A stretch of 64,000 nt of DNA from Sorangium cellulosum So ce56 (GTDB lineage Bacteria; Myxococcota_A; Polyangia; Polyangiales; Polyangiaceae), in assembly GCF_000067165.1 (NCBI RefSeq), contig NC_010162.1, forward strand, positions 4,794,501 to 4,858,500. The letters are read 5' to 3'. The notes beneath the pieces were generated by a model. That model was not told where the DNA came from. It searched no databases and saw only the letters and a list, made by a program, of their open reading frames with translations. Below, one piece after another: positions 1 through 8,435 of this stretch (within the stretch, counting starts at the first letter, position 1; every line of letters begins with the position of its first letter). The position numbers and the translations under genes are program-made.

Positions 1-843
1 GCCGGGGCCGGGACACCGGACGTGGCGCCGCCGCTCGTGGGGGCGCCTCCGGGGCCGAGGGCGCTCGCGCCGCCGGCGGAGCCGCGCTGTCCGCCGGAGA
101 TGGTGCGGGTCGCGCGCCGGTTCTGCGTCGATCGCTACGAGGCGGTGCTGCTCGACAAGGAGACGGGGCTCGAGATCTCGGCGTTCTATCCTCCGTCGCG
201 CCAGGCGGCCGCGTCCGTCGAGCGCGTGTGGTCGAAGATGCGGCTACAGCTCGGGGACGACGAGGCGCGCCGCATGGAGCTGCCGCTCCTGCCCGGCTGG
301 CAGAAGCAGCGCGAGTTCGAGCCGCGCGCGGTGTCGCGCAGGGGCGTGCTCCCGCAGGGCTACACGACCGGCGCGCAGGCGGAGCTCGCGTGCCGGAACG
401 CGGGCAAGCGGCTCTGCTCGCTCGACGAGTGGCGGACGGCGTGCCGCGGCGAGCGGGACGAGCAGTTCCCGTACGGGCCGACTTACGCGGACGGGCGGTG
501 CAACGTGTTCCGCGAGCACCACCCGGCCGGCGTGCTCCACCGCGACGTGTCGCTCGGGCACAGCGACCCTCGGCTCAACCTGGTGCGCGTCGCCGGGGCG
601 CCGCTCTTGCGGCGGACGGGCGAGACCGCGACGTGCGCGAGCGCGTGGGAGGACGACGCGATCGCCGACATGGTCGGCAACCTGGACGAGTGGATCGACG
701 ATCCGGAGGGGACGTTCGTCGGCGGGTTCTACGCGCGCGCGACCCGGGAGGGGTGCATGGCGCGCGTCGCGTCGCACGACTTCACGTACTTCGACTACTC
801 GACCGGCGTCCGCTGCTGCGCGGATCTGCGCGCGCCGTTGTGA
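1..843 (+). CDS. FGE/SUMF1-like (formylglycine-generating enzyme family) protein, 5' end outside window
   Basis: The frame is open to the left edge of the window, so the true start is probably upstream; a GTG at 22 is only the first internal candidate. The visible part is about 273 residues. It shows the late half of an FGE-sulfatase fold: a Cys-rich segment with CSLDEWRTACRG, the family hallmark MVGNLDEW near residue 220, and the ending GVRCC. Family members are C-type-lectin-like proteins that oxidise a cysteine to formylglycine or act as non-catalytic scaffolds; myxobacteria carry many copies of uncertain substrate. The N-terminal Pro/Ala-rich stretch suggests an exported protein with a linker. 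The call is firm at superfamily level; catalysis is not established. Confidence 0.75.
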   Translation, partial: AGAGTPDVAPPLVGAPPGPRALAPPAEPRCPPEMVRVARRFCVDRYEAVLLDKETGLEISAFYPPSRQAAASVERVWSKMRLQLGDDEARRMELPLLPGWQKQREFEPRAVSRRGVLPQGYTTGAQAELACRNAGKRLCSLDEWRTACRGERDEQFPYGPTYADGRCNVFREHHPAGVLHRDVSLGHSDPRLNLVRVAGAPLLRRTGETATCASAWEDDAIADMVGNLDEWIDDPEGTFVGGFYARATREGCMARVASHDFTYFDYSTGVRCCADLRAPL

Positions 844-939
844 CGGGCGAGCGGTCGCGGCGGCGCGGGACGATCTGGTAGCATCGGCCGCTGCGCGGGA
901 GGACGTCGCGCTCGTGCGACACCGCCGGGAGGACCATCG

Positions 940-1416
940 ATGCTCGCAGCCCGATATCACGTCTACGATTCAGCGGTGCTCGACGCGCCCATCGAGGAGG
1001 CGTGGAGAGAGCTCCGCGATATCGTCGCGCTCCTGCCGATCGTCTTCGGTGATGGCGTCAAGGACTACCGTTACGTGGACGGCGGCTCGGCGGAGAAGAT
1101 CCCGTCGCGCTTCGAGTTCACGCTCCACCCGTCGGGAGACAAGGCCGTGGAGGAGGTCGTCGCGCGATCCGAGACCGAGCACTCCGTCACGTACCGGCTG
1201 CTCGGGCAGGTTCTGGGCATCGAGGGGTACATCGCGACCTACCGGCTCCGCCGGATCACGACCGAGCCGGGCAAGACGTTCCTCGAGTGGCCCCGGGAGT
1301 TCGGCGTCGCGCCGGGCCATGAGCCTGAGAAGGTCGTCCCGTCGGTCGCGGCCCTCACCGCGAAGGAGATCGTCGCCATCAAGGAGCACTTCGCGAACCG
1401 CCGCCGCTCCGTGTGA
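940..1416 (+). CDS. SRPBCC (START/polyketide-cyclase-like) family protein
   Basis: A 158-residue cytosolic protein starting at ATG 940, with GGGAGGA about ten bases upstream. The N-terminal strand and helix (YHVYDSAVLDAPIEEAWREL) are typical of the Bet v 1-like SRPBCC fold, followed by antiparallel strands with RFEFTLHP and TYRLRRI and a long C-terminal helix ending KEHFANRR. Length matches single-domain members, which bind hydrophobic ligands in a helix-grip cavity. No signal peptide is seen. It lies 96 bp after the FGE-like gene on the same strand and is followed by a minisatellite. Ligand and pathway cannot be told from sequence. Confidence 0.75.
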   Translation: MLAARYHVYDSAVLDAPIEEAWRELRDIVALLPIVFGDGVKDYRYVDGGSAEKIPSRFEFTLHPSGDKAVEEVVARSETEHSVTYRLLGQVLGIEGYIATYRLRRITTEPGKTFLEWPREFGVAPGHEPEKVVPSVAALTAKEIVAIKEHFANRRRSV

Positions 1417-1493
1417 TGCACAGCGGCCTCGGCCGCGCGCGGGGCCGAGGTGGAGCCCCACGGCTCCGCGAGGGATGGCAGCAGCGGGCCGGC

Positions 1494-1890
1494 GCCCGAT
1501 GGCAACCGCCGGAGGGGCGGCGCCGGGGGTCTTCAACGGATCGCAACCGTTGGGAGGGGCCTGCCGCCGGGGGTCTTCAACGGATCGCAACCGTTGGGAG
1601 GGGCCGTCGCCGGGGGCTTTCAAGGGATCGAGTGAGCGCGAGGGGCCTGCCGCCGGGGGTCTCCAACGGATCGAGTGAGCGCGAGGGGCCCGCCGCCGGG
1701 GGTCTCCAACGGATCGAGTGAGCGCGAGGGGCCCGCCGCCGGGGGTCTCCAACGGATCGAGTGAGCGCGAGGGGCCCGCCGCCGGGGGTCTCCAACGGAT
1801 CGAGTGAGCGCGAGGGGCCGCCGCCGGGGGTCTCCAACGGATCGAGTGAGCGCGAGGGGCCCGCCGCCGGAGGGTCCGTAACGGATCGAG
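1494..1890. repeat. 43-bp GC-rich tandem repeat (minisatellite), about 9-10 copies
   Basis: This fills the gap between the SRPBCC gene and the convergent exporter gene (1417-1905), which has no convincing gene. GGATCG anchors recur at 1538, 1582, 1625, 1668, 1711, 1754, 1797, 1839 and 1883, so the spacing is 43 bp with single-base indels; a degenerate copy begins near 1494. Two subtypes exist: the left copies carry GGATCGCAACCGTTGGGAGG, and from 1625 the copies carry GGATCGAGTGAGCGCGAGG. All share a GCCGCCGGGGGTCT core. The unit is not a multiple of three and holds stop codons (TGA within GAGTGAGC), so it is not a protein repeat. Its place between convergent 3' ends fits a transcription-insulating or simply expanding intergenic repeat. 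Confidence 0.95.
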
Positions 1891-1905
1891 CCCGTCGGGA
1901 CGCCC

Positions 1906-4563
1906 TCAGGTCGTGGGGCGGCCGACCGCGACGAAGGCCTCCTCGCCCTTCGGGCGCCGCCGGTCGCGCCAGACGAGCGCCGCAGGCAAGACCAGCACGG
2001 CCGCGAAGAGGCACGCGAGCTCGCCGATGACCGCGGCGACGCCCAGGCTCCGCACCGCGTAGTTCTGCGAGCGGATCAGGGCCAGGTAGCCCAGCGCCGT
2101 TGTGAGGCTGCAGAGGATCACGGCGCCGCCCGTCTCGCGCACCGCGGTCAGCGCGCCGCCGGCGCCCTCCCGCGCGTACCGCTGCACGATGTTCACGGCG
2201 TAGTCGACGCCGATGCCGAACGTCAGCGGCAAGGCGATGAAGTTCAGGAAGTTGAGCTTCACGTTCATCAGCACGAGCAACCCCGCCATCCACGAGACGC
2301 CGACGAGCAGCGCGCCGAGCACCGCGAACGCCGGGCGGCCGCCGCGGAAGGCGACGAGCACGACGAGGACCGTCGCCGCCAGCGAGAACAGCACCGCCGG
2401 CGGCACGTCGTCGATGACCGCCGCCCACATGTCCGCATAGATGACCGCGCGCCCCGAGCCGCGGACGACGCTGCCGTCGGGGAGCCGCGTCTCGCGGTAC
2501 GCGTCCGCCCACCGGAAGAGGTAGTGCGCGTCGTGCACGCTCTCGGGCGTGATCGGGCTGATGTACACGATGCGCCCGCGCGTCCCGTCGGTCTCGGTGA
2601 AGGCGCGCGCCACGCCCGCCGGCAGATCGTCGATCCCGAACGGCGCGAGATCGTCCGGCGGGATGACCGCCTGGATGCGGCGCCAGTCCTCGTCCCCCAC
2701 GAGGCCGCGCTTCCGGGCCCTGAGGACGCGATCCTTGATCTCCTGGAGCAGCGGGAGCTTCGCCTCCTGATCCCGCGGGACCAGATCCTGGAGGGCGTAG
2801 ATCTCCTTGAACGGCTTCGCGCCCTCGGGCGCCGCGTCACGCCTCGCGTAGAGCGCTGCGCGGAGCGGCTCGACCTGCTCGGGCCGGTCCACGAGGATCG
2901 CCATGCCGTCGGTGCCGACGTAGCCGGTGATCTCCTCCGCGAGCGAGCTCAGGCGGATCTGCGCCGCGCGGGCCCCTTCGTCGTTGCGGAGGTTCTGGAG
3001 GTTGTACTCCATCGGATCGGCGCGCACGTAGCTCACCGTGGCGACGAGGCCGGCCGCGGCGAGGGCGAGGCCCGCGAGCGTGAGCGTGACCGGGCTGCGA
3101 GACGCTAGCCGCGCGAACGGCGCGCCGAACGCGACGCCGCCCTGGGCGCGCCGCCGCAGCCTGCCGAGCAGGCCCTGCGACTCCTGCTCGTGGGGGACGA
3201 TCCGGTCCATCACCGCGAGGATGCTCGGCAGCGCGACGAACGTGGCGACCCAGCAGAGCACCATGCCGGCGCTGCCGATGAGGCCGAAGTCGTGGAAGCC
3301 GCGGAACTCGGTGACGAGCAGCGAGCCGTAGGCGGCCGCGGCCGCGCAGCCGGCCGTGAGCGTGGGCAGCCAGGTCTCGCGGTGGGCGACGCGCACGCCC
3401 TCGAGCAGGCTCGCGCCGCCGCGGCGCGCCTCGAGGTAGCGCGCCATGTAGATGATCCCGAAGTTGATCCCGTTGCCGGCGACGATCGAGAAGAGGAACC
3501 CGGTCGCCATGTTGAGGTGGCCGAGCGCGAGCTGCGTGGCGCCGAACGTCCAGGCGACGCCGATGCCGATCGTGATCAGCATGGCGACGAGCGTGCGCAG
3601 GCGCAGGTAGTAGAGGAACACGACAGCGGCGATGAGCACCGCGCCCGAGACGCCGACGTCGGTCAGGTCCTCGTTGATCGCCGCGTACTCGGCGATGCCG
3701 GTCTGAAGATCGCCGGCGAGGCCGTAGGTGATCCCCGGGTCGAACGAGGCGGGGCGCACGCGCTCGACGATCTCGCTCACGCGCCGGATCGCCTCGGAGC
3801 CGGCGGCGAAATCGCTGGCCATCACCTTCGAGCGGATGGCGACGACGACGGTCTTGCCGTCCTTCGACTGGTAGTAGCCGTCGGGGTAGCGCCCCGTGTC
3901 GACCCCCTGGAGGCCGAGGCTCTGCTCGATCGAGCTGGCGCTCACCTCGGGGGGCGGCTCGTCGTCGTCGAGCAGCGCGCCCGTCGCCTTGTTGACCTCG
4001 TAGGCGTAGCGCGCCTCGATGTCGTCCCTGAGCTTGGTGAGCCTGTCGCGGTCGACGTAGAGCCCGGCGCGCGGCGCGAGGAAGCGGTAGGCCTCGTGCA
4101 CCCCGTCCTCGACGCTGCCGACCCACGGGGGACCGATCTTCTCGATCTCCGGGACGAGCGCGTCCGCGGCCCGCTGGAGCGCGGCCGTGGGCGTGCCCTC
4201 GCCGCCCTGGAGCACGACGAAGAGCGTGGAGACGCCGGCCGTCTTCGCGGCGACCCGGTCGAGCTCCTGCACGCTGGGCCGCGACGCCGGCAGCAGCGAC
4301 TCGAACCCGGTCAGCACATGGAGCCGCGTCGCCAGGAAGAGGGCGATGACGGTGAGGATCCCGGTCGCGAGCAGCGGCAGCGCCGGCCGCTTCACCTGGA
4401 GCTCGGCGAGGCGCGACGCGAGCCCGCCGCCGCGCGACGAGGGCGGCGCGAGGCGGGGAGAGGGCTCGCGGGGAGCTTCACCGGAGCTTTGGTGTGAATC
4501 AGGGGAATCAGGGGAAGGAAACGGGCGGGGCGCCTGAGGCGGCGGCATGGGCGGAGCGGACAT
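1906..4563 (-). CDS. RND/MMPL-family exporter (HpnN-like)
   Basis: An 885-residue inner-membrane protein with a Pro-rich cytosolic N-terminus, a first membrane segment near residues 62-80, a large periplasmic loop, then a cluster of membrane segments; this arrangement is repeated in the second half, the usual two-MMPL-domain build. Length suits the hydrophobe/lipid exporter branch (HAE3, HpnN, MMPL) rather than the roughly 1,000-residue drug pumps. The second half carries FGIGVDYAVNI, where the Asp is expected to act in proton relay, while the equivalent place in the first half reads AGNGINFGIIY with Asn. No adaptor or outer-membrane gene is adjacent. It converges on the 43-bp repeat. Substrate is unknown; lipid-like molecules are the usual cargo. 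Confidence 0.85.
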   Translation of the reverse strand: MSAPPMPPPQAPRPFPSPDSPDSHQSSGEAPREPSPRLAPPSSRGGGLASRLAELQVKRPALPLLATGILTVIALFLATRLHVLTGFESLLPASRPSVQELDRVAAKTAGVSTLFVVLQGGEGTPTAALQRAADALVPEIEKIGPPWVGSVEDGVHEAYRFLAPRAGLYVDRDRLTKLRDDIEARYAYEVNKATGALLDDDEPPPEVSASSIEQSLGLQGVDTGRYPDGYYQSKDGKTVVVAIRSKVMASDFAAGSEAIRRVSEIVERVRPASFDPGITYGLAGDLQTGIAEYAAINEDLTDVGVSGAVLIAAVVFLYYLRLRTLVAMLITIGIGVAWTFGATQLALGHLNMATGFLFSIVAGNGINFGIIYMARYLEARRGGASLLEGVRVAHRETWLPTLTAGCAAAAAYGSLLVTEFRGFHDFGLIGSAGMVLCWVATFVALPSILAVMDRIVPHEQESQGLLGRLRRRAQGGVAFGAPFARLASRSPVTLTLAGLALAAAGLVATVSYVRADPMEYNLQNLRNDEGARAAQIRLSSLAEEITGYVGTDGMAILVDRPEQVEPLRAALYARRDAAPEGAKPFKEIYALQDLVPRDQEAKLPLLQEIKDRVLRARKRGLVGDEDWRRIQAVIPPDDLAPFGIDDLPAGVARAFTETDGTRGRIVYISPITPESVHDAHYLFRWADAYRETRLPDGSVVRGSGRAVIYADMWAAVIDDVPPAVLFSLAATVLVVLVAFRGGRPAFAVLGALLVGVSWMAGLLVLMNVKLNFLNFIALPLTFGIGVDYAVNIVQRYAREGAGGALTAVRETGGAVILCSLTTALGYLALIRSQNYAVRSLGVAAVIGELACLFAAVLVLPAALVWRDRRRPKGEEAFVAVGRPTT

Positions 4564-5099
4564 GAGACGGTGTGTGGATCCGGGGCGGAGAGGGACGTTG
4601 GAAGGACGGTGGAAGCGCCGGGGTGAAAGCGCCGGTGGACCACGTTCTAGGGAACGGGATCCCCGGAGAACAGCGGTCGTGTGCGGCGCGGCGATGGCGC
4701 GCCGCCGAGGTCCAGGCGGCCGCGGAGGCGCGCCGGGCCGGCGAGCGCTCCCACGGCCCCGCTGACCATGATGCGGTGTTCGGGATGCGCAACGACGATC
4801 TCGTGCGCCGCCTGATCGGTCACGAGATCGCCCGCATCGCGGGGCGAAAAAGCGGCACTACAGGGAGCTCGTGGCCGGCTCTCGACGTCATTGCCTCCAG
4901 GGATGGGCGCCCGGCGTGCCTCCCGTGTCGAGTCCGCTCCCTTACGACGCCTCTCCCGGGGGCCTCGCGCGATCGGAGGGGGGCTGTGAAGCCTTGCTCG
5001 CGTCGCGCACGGGCCAAGGCAGGTAGGGTGTCGCCGGCGGCCAAGCCCGCGGACCGATCGCCTCATGAGGTATACGAACAGGCGCTGGTCCCGCGTGCC

Positions 5100-5121
5100 A
5101 CAGATCCCGCCAGGGATCTGT
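5100..5121. repeat. Perfect 9-bp hairpin ACAGATCCC-GCCA-GGGATCTGT
   Basis: The arms ACAGATCCC (5100-5108) and GGGATCTGT (5113-5121) are exact reverse complements around a GCCA loop. It sits 17 bp before the longer inverted repeat at 5138 and downstream of the minus-strand lipoprotein gene, so it may be part of a terminator or of one repeat element. No T-tract follows on either side. Confidence 0.6.
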
Positions 5122-5137
5122 CTCGCAAACGAAGCTA

Positions 5138-5224
5138 GATTCGACGCAAAGACGCCAAGAGCGCAAAGACGCGAAATACAAAAATCTGTTCTTTTTTGCG
5201 TCTTTGCGTCTTTGCGTCGAAATC
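5138..5224. repeat. Long inverted repeat built from GACGCAAA steps (REP/MITE-like)
   Basis: The left arm (5138-5172) and right arm (5198-5224) pair as GATT(T)CGACGCAAAGACGC against its reverse complement, with a few mismatches; each arm is made of reiterated ACGCAAAG steps. The central part contains the A/T-rich run AATACAAAAATCTGTTCTTTTTT. The A+T content is well above the surroundings. On the minus strand the element lies just downstream of the lipoprotein stop codon (5263), so it may terminate that transcript. Similar AAGACGC-style dyads occur at 57981-58048. Confidence 0.8.
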
Positions 5225-5262
5225 TCTCTCCGGATCCCGGGCCGGACCTCCGGCGGGCGGAA

Positions 5263-5967
5263 CTAGGGGCTCGGCGGGGTCGTGCCGGCGTCCGCGGCCC
5301 CCGTGCGGCGAGGCTTCGCAGCGCCGCCTGAGCCCCCGTCGCGGGGCGCGCCCGCGTCCACCGTCGCGGCGCCCGCGTCCACCGGCGCGGCGCCCGCGTC
5401 GGCCTCGGCACCCGCGTCCGGCGGCGGCTGGTCGGGGGGCGCGGGGGGCGCGGGCGGCGGGGGCGCCGGGGGGACCTCGCTCTCCCAGCACTCCGACTTC
5501 GGGGGCGCCGCGAAGTGGACCGTGCGCGACGCGGCGTCGCCCTTCCGGGTGACGAGCTTGTCGGTCTTGTACACGGTCGCGTTGCCGCACGCGTACTCCG
5601 CGGCGTCCTTCGACTCGCGCACCACCACGCGCGTCCGGGGCGCGCGCTGGTTCTCGCACTGGGCCCACTCGATCTCGTACTCGGCGTCCTCGTCGGAGAG
5701 CAGGATCCGGCTCGGCGGATCGTCCTTGGACCGGCGCCCGGTGAGCGTCGTCCGGGTGATCGGCTCCTTGCCCTCGCGCACCGTCAGCGTGACCGGGAAG
5801 CGAAGGCTCCCGCGCATCTGCGCGCGCGTCGCGCCGATCTCGAAATCGGGGCAGATCGGCTCCCCCTCGATCGGGGACGGGGTGGGCGGGCCGCCGCACG
5901 CGGCGCTGGCGAGGAAGCTGCCGAGGAAAAAGACGGCGAGGGGTCGGGCTCCAGGGCGGAGGTTCAC
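5263..5967 (-). CDS. Small predicted lipoprotein, unknown function
   Basis: The reading frame extends far upstream, but its first part is a shadow of the EVE-domain gene. A GTG at 5967 gives a clean lipoprotein N-terminus (Arg residues, hydrophobic AVFFLGSFL, then ASAAC with Cys24) and a product of about 234 residues, so this start is chosen. The middle third is an ordinary soluble region with several Cys residues (ICPDFEIG, QCENQR, YACGNA, ECWESE). The last 70 residues are low-complexity Pro/Ala with DAGA repeats, common in myxobacterial envelope proteins. It begins 32 bp after the EVE gene stop, so the two may be co-transcribed. No family recognised. Confidence 0.65.
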   Translation of the reverse strand: MNLRPGARPLAVFFLGSFLASAACGGPPTPSPIEGEPICPDFEIGATRAQMRGSLRFPVTLTVREGKEPITRTTLTGRRSKDDPPSRILLSDEDAEYEIEWAQCENQRAPRTRVVVRESKDAAEYACGNATVYKTDKLVTRKGDAASRTVHFAAPPKSECWESEVPPAPPPPAPPAPPDQPPPDAGAEADAGAAPVDAGAATVDAGAPRDGGSGGAAKPRRTGAADAGTTPPSP

Positions 5968-5999
5968 GACGGGATTAGTCGTTTCCCCGGGCCCGCGCG

Positions 6000-6425
6000 T
6001 CAAGCGATCTTGGTCTTGCCCAGCTTCAGCACCCGATCGAAGTGCTCCTTCGAGACGGGCACCACGCTGAGCCGCGACCGCTTCAAGAGCGAGATCTCGG
6101 CCAGCGACTCGTCGCCGCGGATCGTGTCGAGGCTCACCTGCGCCTTGAGCGGCGCGACCGGCTCGATGTCCACCACGCTCCAGTCCTCGTCGGCGTCGGC
6201 CGTCGGATCCGGGTACGCTTCGCGCTTGACGCGCGCCACGCCCGCGACGGCCTTGCCCTCGCTCGAGTGATAGAAGAGCACGAGATCCCCCTGCTTCATG
6301 GCCCGCATGTTGTTGCGGGCCTCGAAGTTCCGGACGCCGTCCCACATCGTCTGGCCGTCGCGCACGAGCTGCGCGAACGAATATTTCTGAGGTTCGCTCT
6401 TCATCAGCCAGTAACGGCGAGACAT
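6000..6425 (-). CDS. EVE domain-containing protein (THYN1-like, PUA superfamily)
   Basis: A 141-residue cytosolic protein that is essentially a single EVE domain. It begins MSRRYWLMKSEPQKYSF, the standard N-terminus of the family (WLxKSEP..Y), followed by WDGVRNFEARNNMR, GDLVLFYHSS and the GVARVKREAYPDP strand. EVE domains are PUA-like folds that bind modified bases in DNA or RNA; in bacteria they appear alone or in restriction systems. Nothing around this gene suggests a defence role. The start ATG gives the expected length. The probable partner in transcription is the small lipoprotein gene downstream. Confidence 0.9.
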   Translation of the reverse strand: MSRRYWLMKSEPQKYSFAQLVRDGQTMWDGVRNFEARNNMRAMKQGDLVLFYHSSEGKAVAGVARVKREAYPDPTADADEDWSVVDIEPVAPLKAQVSLDTIRGDESLAEISLLKRSRLSVVPVSKEHFDRVLKLGKTKIA

Positions 6426-6530
6426 GCACGATCTCCAGGGCAGGCGCGAGGGCGGCGCCGGCCTCGCCGTCGCGCTCTCATCCTCGACGGACAGCCCGTC
6501 GATTTGACCGGCTACCCTAGCACCGCCCGT

Positions 6531-7067
6531 TCAGTCGGTGATCACGATCTTGGCGCCGTCCGGCGTTCGCCGCGCGATCTCGTCAATCTCGTCGTCGTCG
6601 AGGGCGATGCAGCCGAGCGTCCAGTCGCTCTCCTTGTGCACGCCGGCGAGCTGCGCGCTGCCGACGCCGTGGATGCCGATGCTGTGCCCGACGCCGCGGC
6701 CCGGCGGGACCTCGCCGCGCCGCTTGAGCTCGGCGAAGCGCGCGCGATCTTCCTCGTTCGGGTAGCTGACGATCAGGAACCGATGGAACAGGCCGTTGAT
6801 GCGGCCCGCGACGCGGTACGTGCCGACGGGGGTGCGCCTGTCGCCCTCGTAGCGCTTCGGCCCCGGCCCGCCCGGCCCGAGCGCGACCCGGTAGGACCGG
6901 ACGATCTTGCCGCCCGCGACGAGATCGAGCGTGTGCTCGCTCTTGTCGATCCGGATCTCGGTGACCGGCGGGCCGCCGCCCTGGGCGGCGGTCAGGGAGG
7001 GGACCGTGTGGGTGAGGGAAGCGGCGAGCAACGCCGCGGCGACGACGAGAGGGGGCCTGAGGAGCAT
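6531..7067 (-). CDS. L,D-transpeptidase (YkuD family), exported
   Basis: The ATG at 7067 gives 178 residues with a signal peptide (MLLRPPLVVAAALLAASL) followed by one YkuD domain. The catalytic region shows IGIHGVGS (His133) and SDWTLGCIAL (Cys153), matching the H..S-x-G-C pattern of the family, and GPKRYEGDRRTPVGTYRV, the conserved KxGDxxTPxG segment. Such enzymes form 3-3 cross-links in peptidoglycan or anchor outer-membrane lipoproteins to it, acting in the periplasm. The longer upstream frame is a shadow and was dropped. The gene is divergent from the membrane-tethered sigma factor (105 bp gap), so shared regulation is possible. Confidence 0.9.
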   Translation of the reverse strand: MLLRPPLVVAAALLAASLTHTVPSLTAAQGGGPPVTEIRIDKSEHTLDLVAGGKIVRSYRVALGPGGPGPKRYEGDRRTPVGTYRVAGRINGLFHRFLIVSYPNEEDRARFAELKRRGEVPPGRGVGHSIGIHGVGSAQLAGVHKESDWTLGCIALDDDEIDEIARRTPDGAKIVITD

Positions 7068-7172
7068 GCCCGACCGTCGGCGCCGGGCTGGAGAGTGTGA
7101 CGCCCGGCCGGGGCCTGCAGTATTCTCGATCGGGCGCGTCACACTCCGCGGCCGCGGCGCGATGCACGGTCG

Positions 7173-8231
7173 ATGAGCACGCCGATGACCACCGAGGACC
7201 GCACCCCCGCGACGAACCCCCTGGCAGAGCCGGGGCTCCGCCGAGCCCTCGAGGATTTCGTGCGGCGGCGCGTCCCGAGCGGCGAGGTCGACGACGTGGT
7301 GCAGACGGTCCTCTGCGACGCGCTCGCGTCGCAGGGGCGCCCGGCCGACCCGACGGAGCTCCGGCGCTGGCTCCTCGGGATCGCGCGCCACAAGGTGGCC
7401 GACCACCACCGGCGCTCGGCGCGGGAGGCCGCGACGGAGCTGCCCGATCTGCCGGTCGGACCGCCGCCCGTCGAGGCGCGCGAGCTGGCGCGCTGGGCGG
7501 AAGAGCAGGCCTCCGCGAGCCGCGACGCCCGGCAGACGCTGTCGTGGATGGCCCGCGAAGGGGAAGGCGAGAAGCTCGAGAGCATCGCTGCCGACGAGCA
7601 AGTGCCCGCCGCCCGCGTGCGGCAGCGCGTGTCGCGGATGCGGCGATGGATGAAGGAGCGCTGGATGGCCGAGCTCGCCGCGGTCGCGGCGCTGGCCATC
7701 CTCGCGTTCGTCGTCGCCAGGCTCCTGCGGTCGACGAGCGAGGCGCCGGTGATCGCGCCCCTGCCCGAGCCGCAACCGAGCGCGCCGCCCGACGGGCCCT
7801 CGCCGCCCATCGCGCCGCCCTCGCCGCTCGACGCGCTGGAGCGCGCGCGGTCGCTGCGGGCCGAGGCGCTGCGCGCCTGCGACGAGGCGGCCTTCCGCCG
7901 GTGCCTGGACCAGCTCGACGAGGCGGATCGGCTCGACCCGGCGGGCCGCGACGCGCCGGAGATCGCCGCGGCGCGCGAGCGCGCGCTCGAGGCGCTCCGC
8001 GCGCCGACGGAGAAGGCCCCGGCGCCCGTCAACGACAAGCTCGACAGGAAGGACGAGAGCAACTCTCGCCCCGCGCCGACGCCTCGCCCGAAGGTGGCGC
8101 CGCCGCCCGCACAGAAGCCCACCTCGTCGGTGCCCGCGGAGCAGATGCTCAAGGAACAGATGCTCAAGTCGAGGAAAGCAGCGCCGAAATCGAAGATCGA
8201 CGAAGTGGATTTCCCGTCGGGGAAACTCTAG
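7173..8231 (+). CDS. ECF-type sigma factor fused to a transmembrane anchor and periplasmic tail
   Basis: 352 residues from ATG 7173 (a second ATG lies four codons in). Residues about 20-85 look like sigma region 2 (LEDFVRRR..DDVVQTVLCDAL..LRRWLLGIARHKVADHHRR) and about 120-160 like region 4, with the helix-turn-helix LESIAADEQVPAARVRQRV. Immediately after comes a hydrophobic helix (residues about 165-185, MAELAAVAALAILAFVVARL), then a 160-residue Pro-rich tail containing a helical stretch (residues about 210-265) resembling a single TPR-like pair. This predicts a sigma factor held at the inner membrane with its tail outside, perhaps released by proteolysis. No separate anti-sigma gene is adjacent. 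It is divergent from the L,D-transpeptidase and upstream of an OmpA-like gene, so an envelope-stress role is plausible. Confidence 0.75.
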   Translation: MSTPMTTEDRTPATNPLAEPGLRRALEDFVRRRVPSGEVDDVVQTVLCDALASQGRPADPTELRRWLLGIARHKVADHHRRSAREAATELPDLPVGPPPVEARELARWAEEQASASRDARQTLSWMAREGEGEKLESIAADEQVPAARVRQRVSRMRRWMKERWMAELAAVAALAILAFVVARLLRSTSEAPVIAPLPEPQPSAPPDGPSPPIAPPSPLDALERARSLRAEALRACDEAAFRRCLDQLDEADRLDPAGRDAPEIAAARERALEALRAPTEKAPAPVNDKLDRKDESNSRPAPTPRPKVAPPPAQKPTSSVPAEQMLKEQMLKSRKAAPKSKIDEVDFPSGKL

Positions 8232-8435
8232 CTGCTCGCGCCGAGGGGCGAACGACGCGCCGAGATCGAGCCGAACTCGACGGCTCGCCGTCGCCTCCGG
8301 AGCGGGGGGCCGGCGCGCTGTCGAGGGGGAGCGGCGCGCGCCGCCGTACGAATCCATCTCGCAGTTTCGGGCGTAGTCGTCTAAACACGCTGGCGCTCGG
8401 CGCCATCAACGACGCCAAGGAGAGGAGCCCAGGAG

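Larger units (their letters stand above)
4564..5262. other. 699-bp intergenic region with hairpin and inverted repeat
   Basis: No convincing gene. The left part (about 4640-4870, plus strand) can be read as a short Ala/Arg-rich frame including FGMRNDDLVRRLIGHEIARI, which could be a gene remnant, but it lacks a good start and a recognisable family. The right part holds a 9-bp hairpin (5100-5121) and a long inverted repeat (5138-5224), listed separately. It separates the starts of the exporter (minus) from the 3' end of the small lipoprotein gene (minus). Confidence 0.6.

Noticed and set aside
1494..1890. CRISPR-like array
   Set aside because: There are no unique spacers; the units are directly tandem, and no cas genes are present.
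1577..1900. Protein repeats such as SLDPLETPGG read from the minisatellite
   Set aside because: The 43-bp unit is out of codon phase and the frames run into shadows of neighbouring genes.
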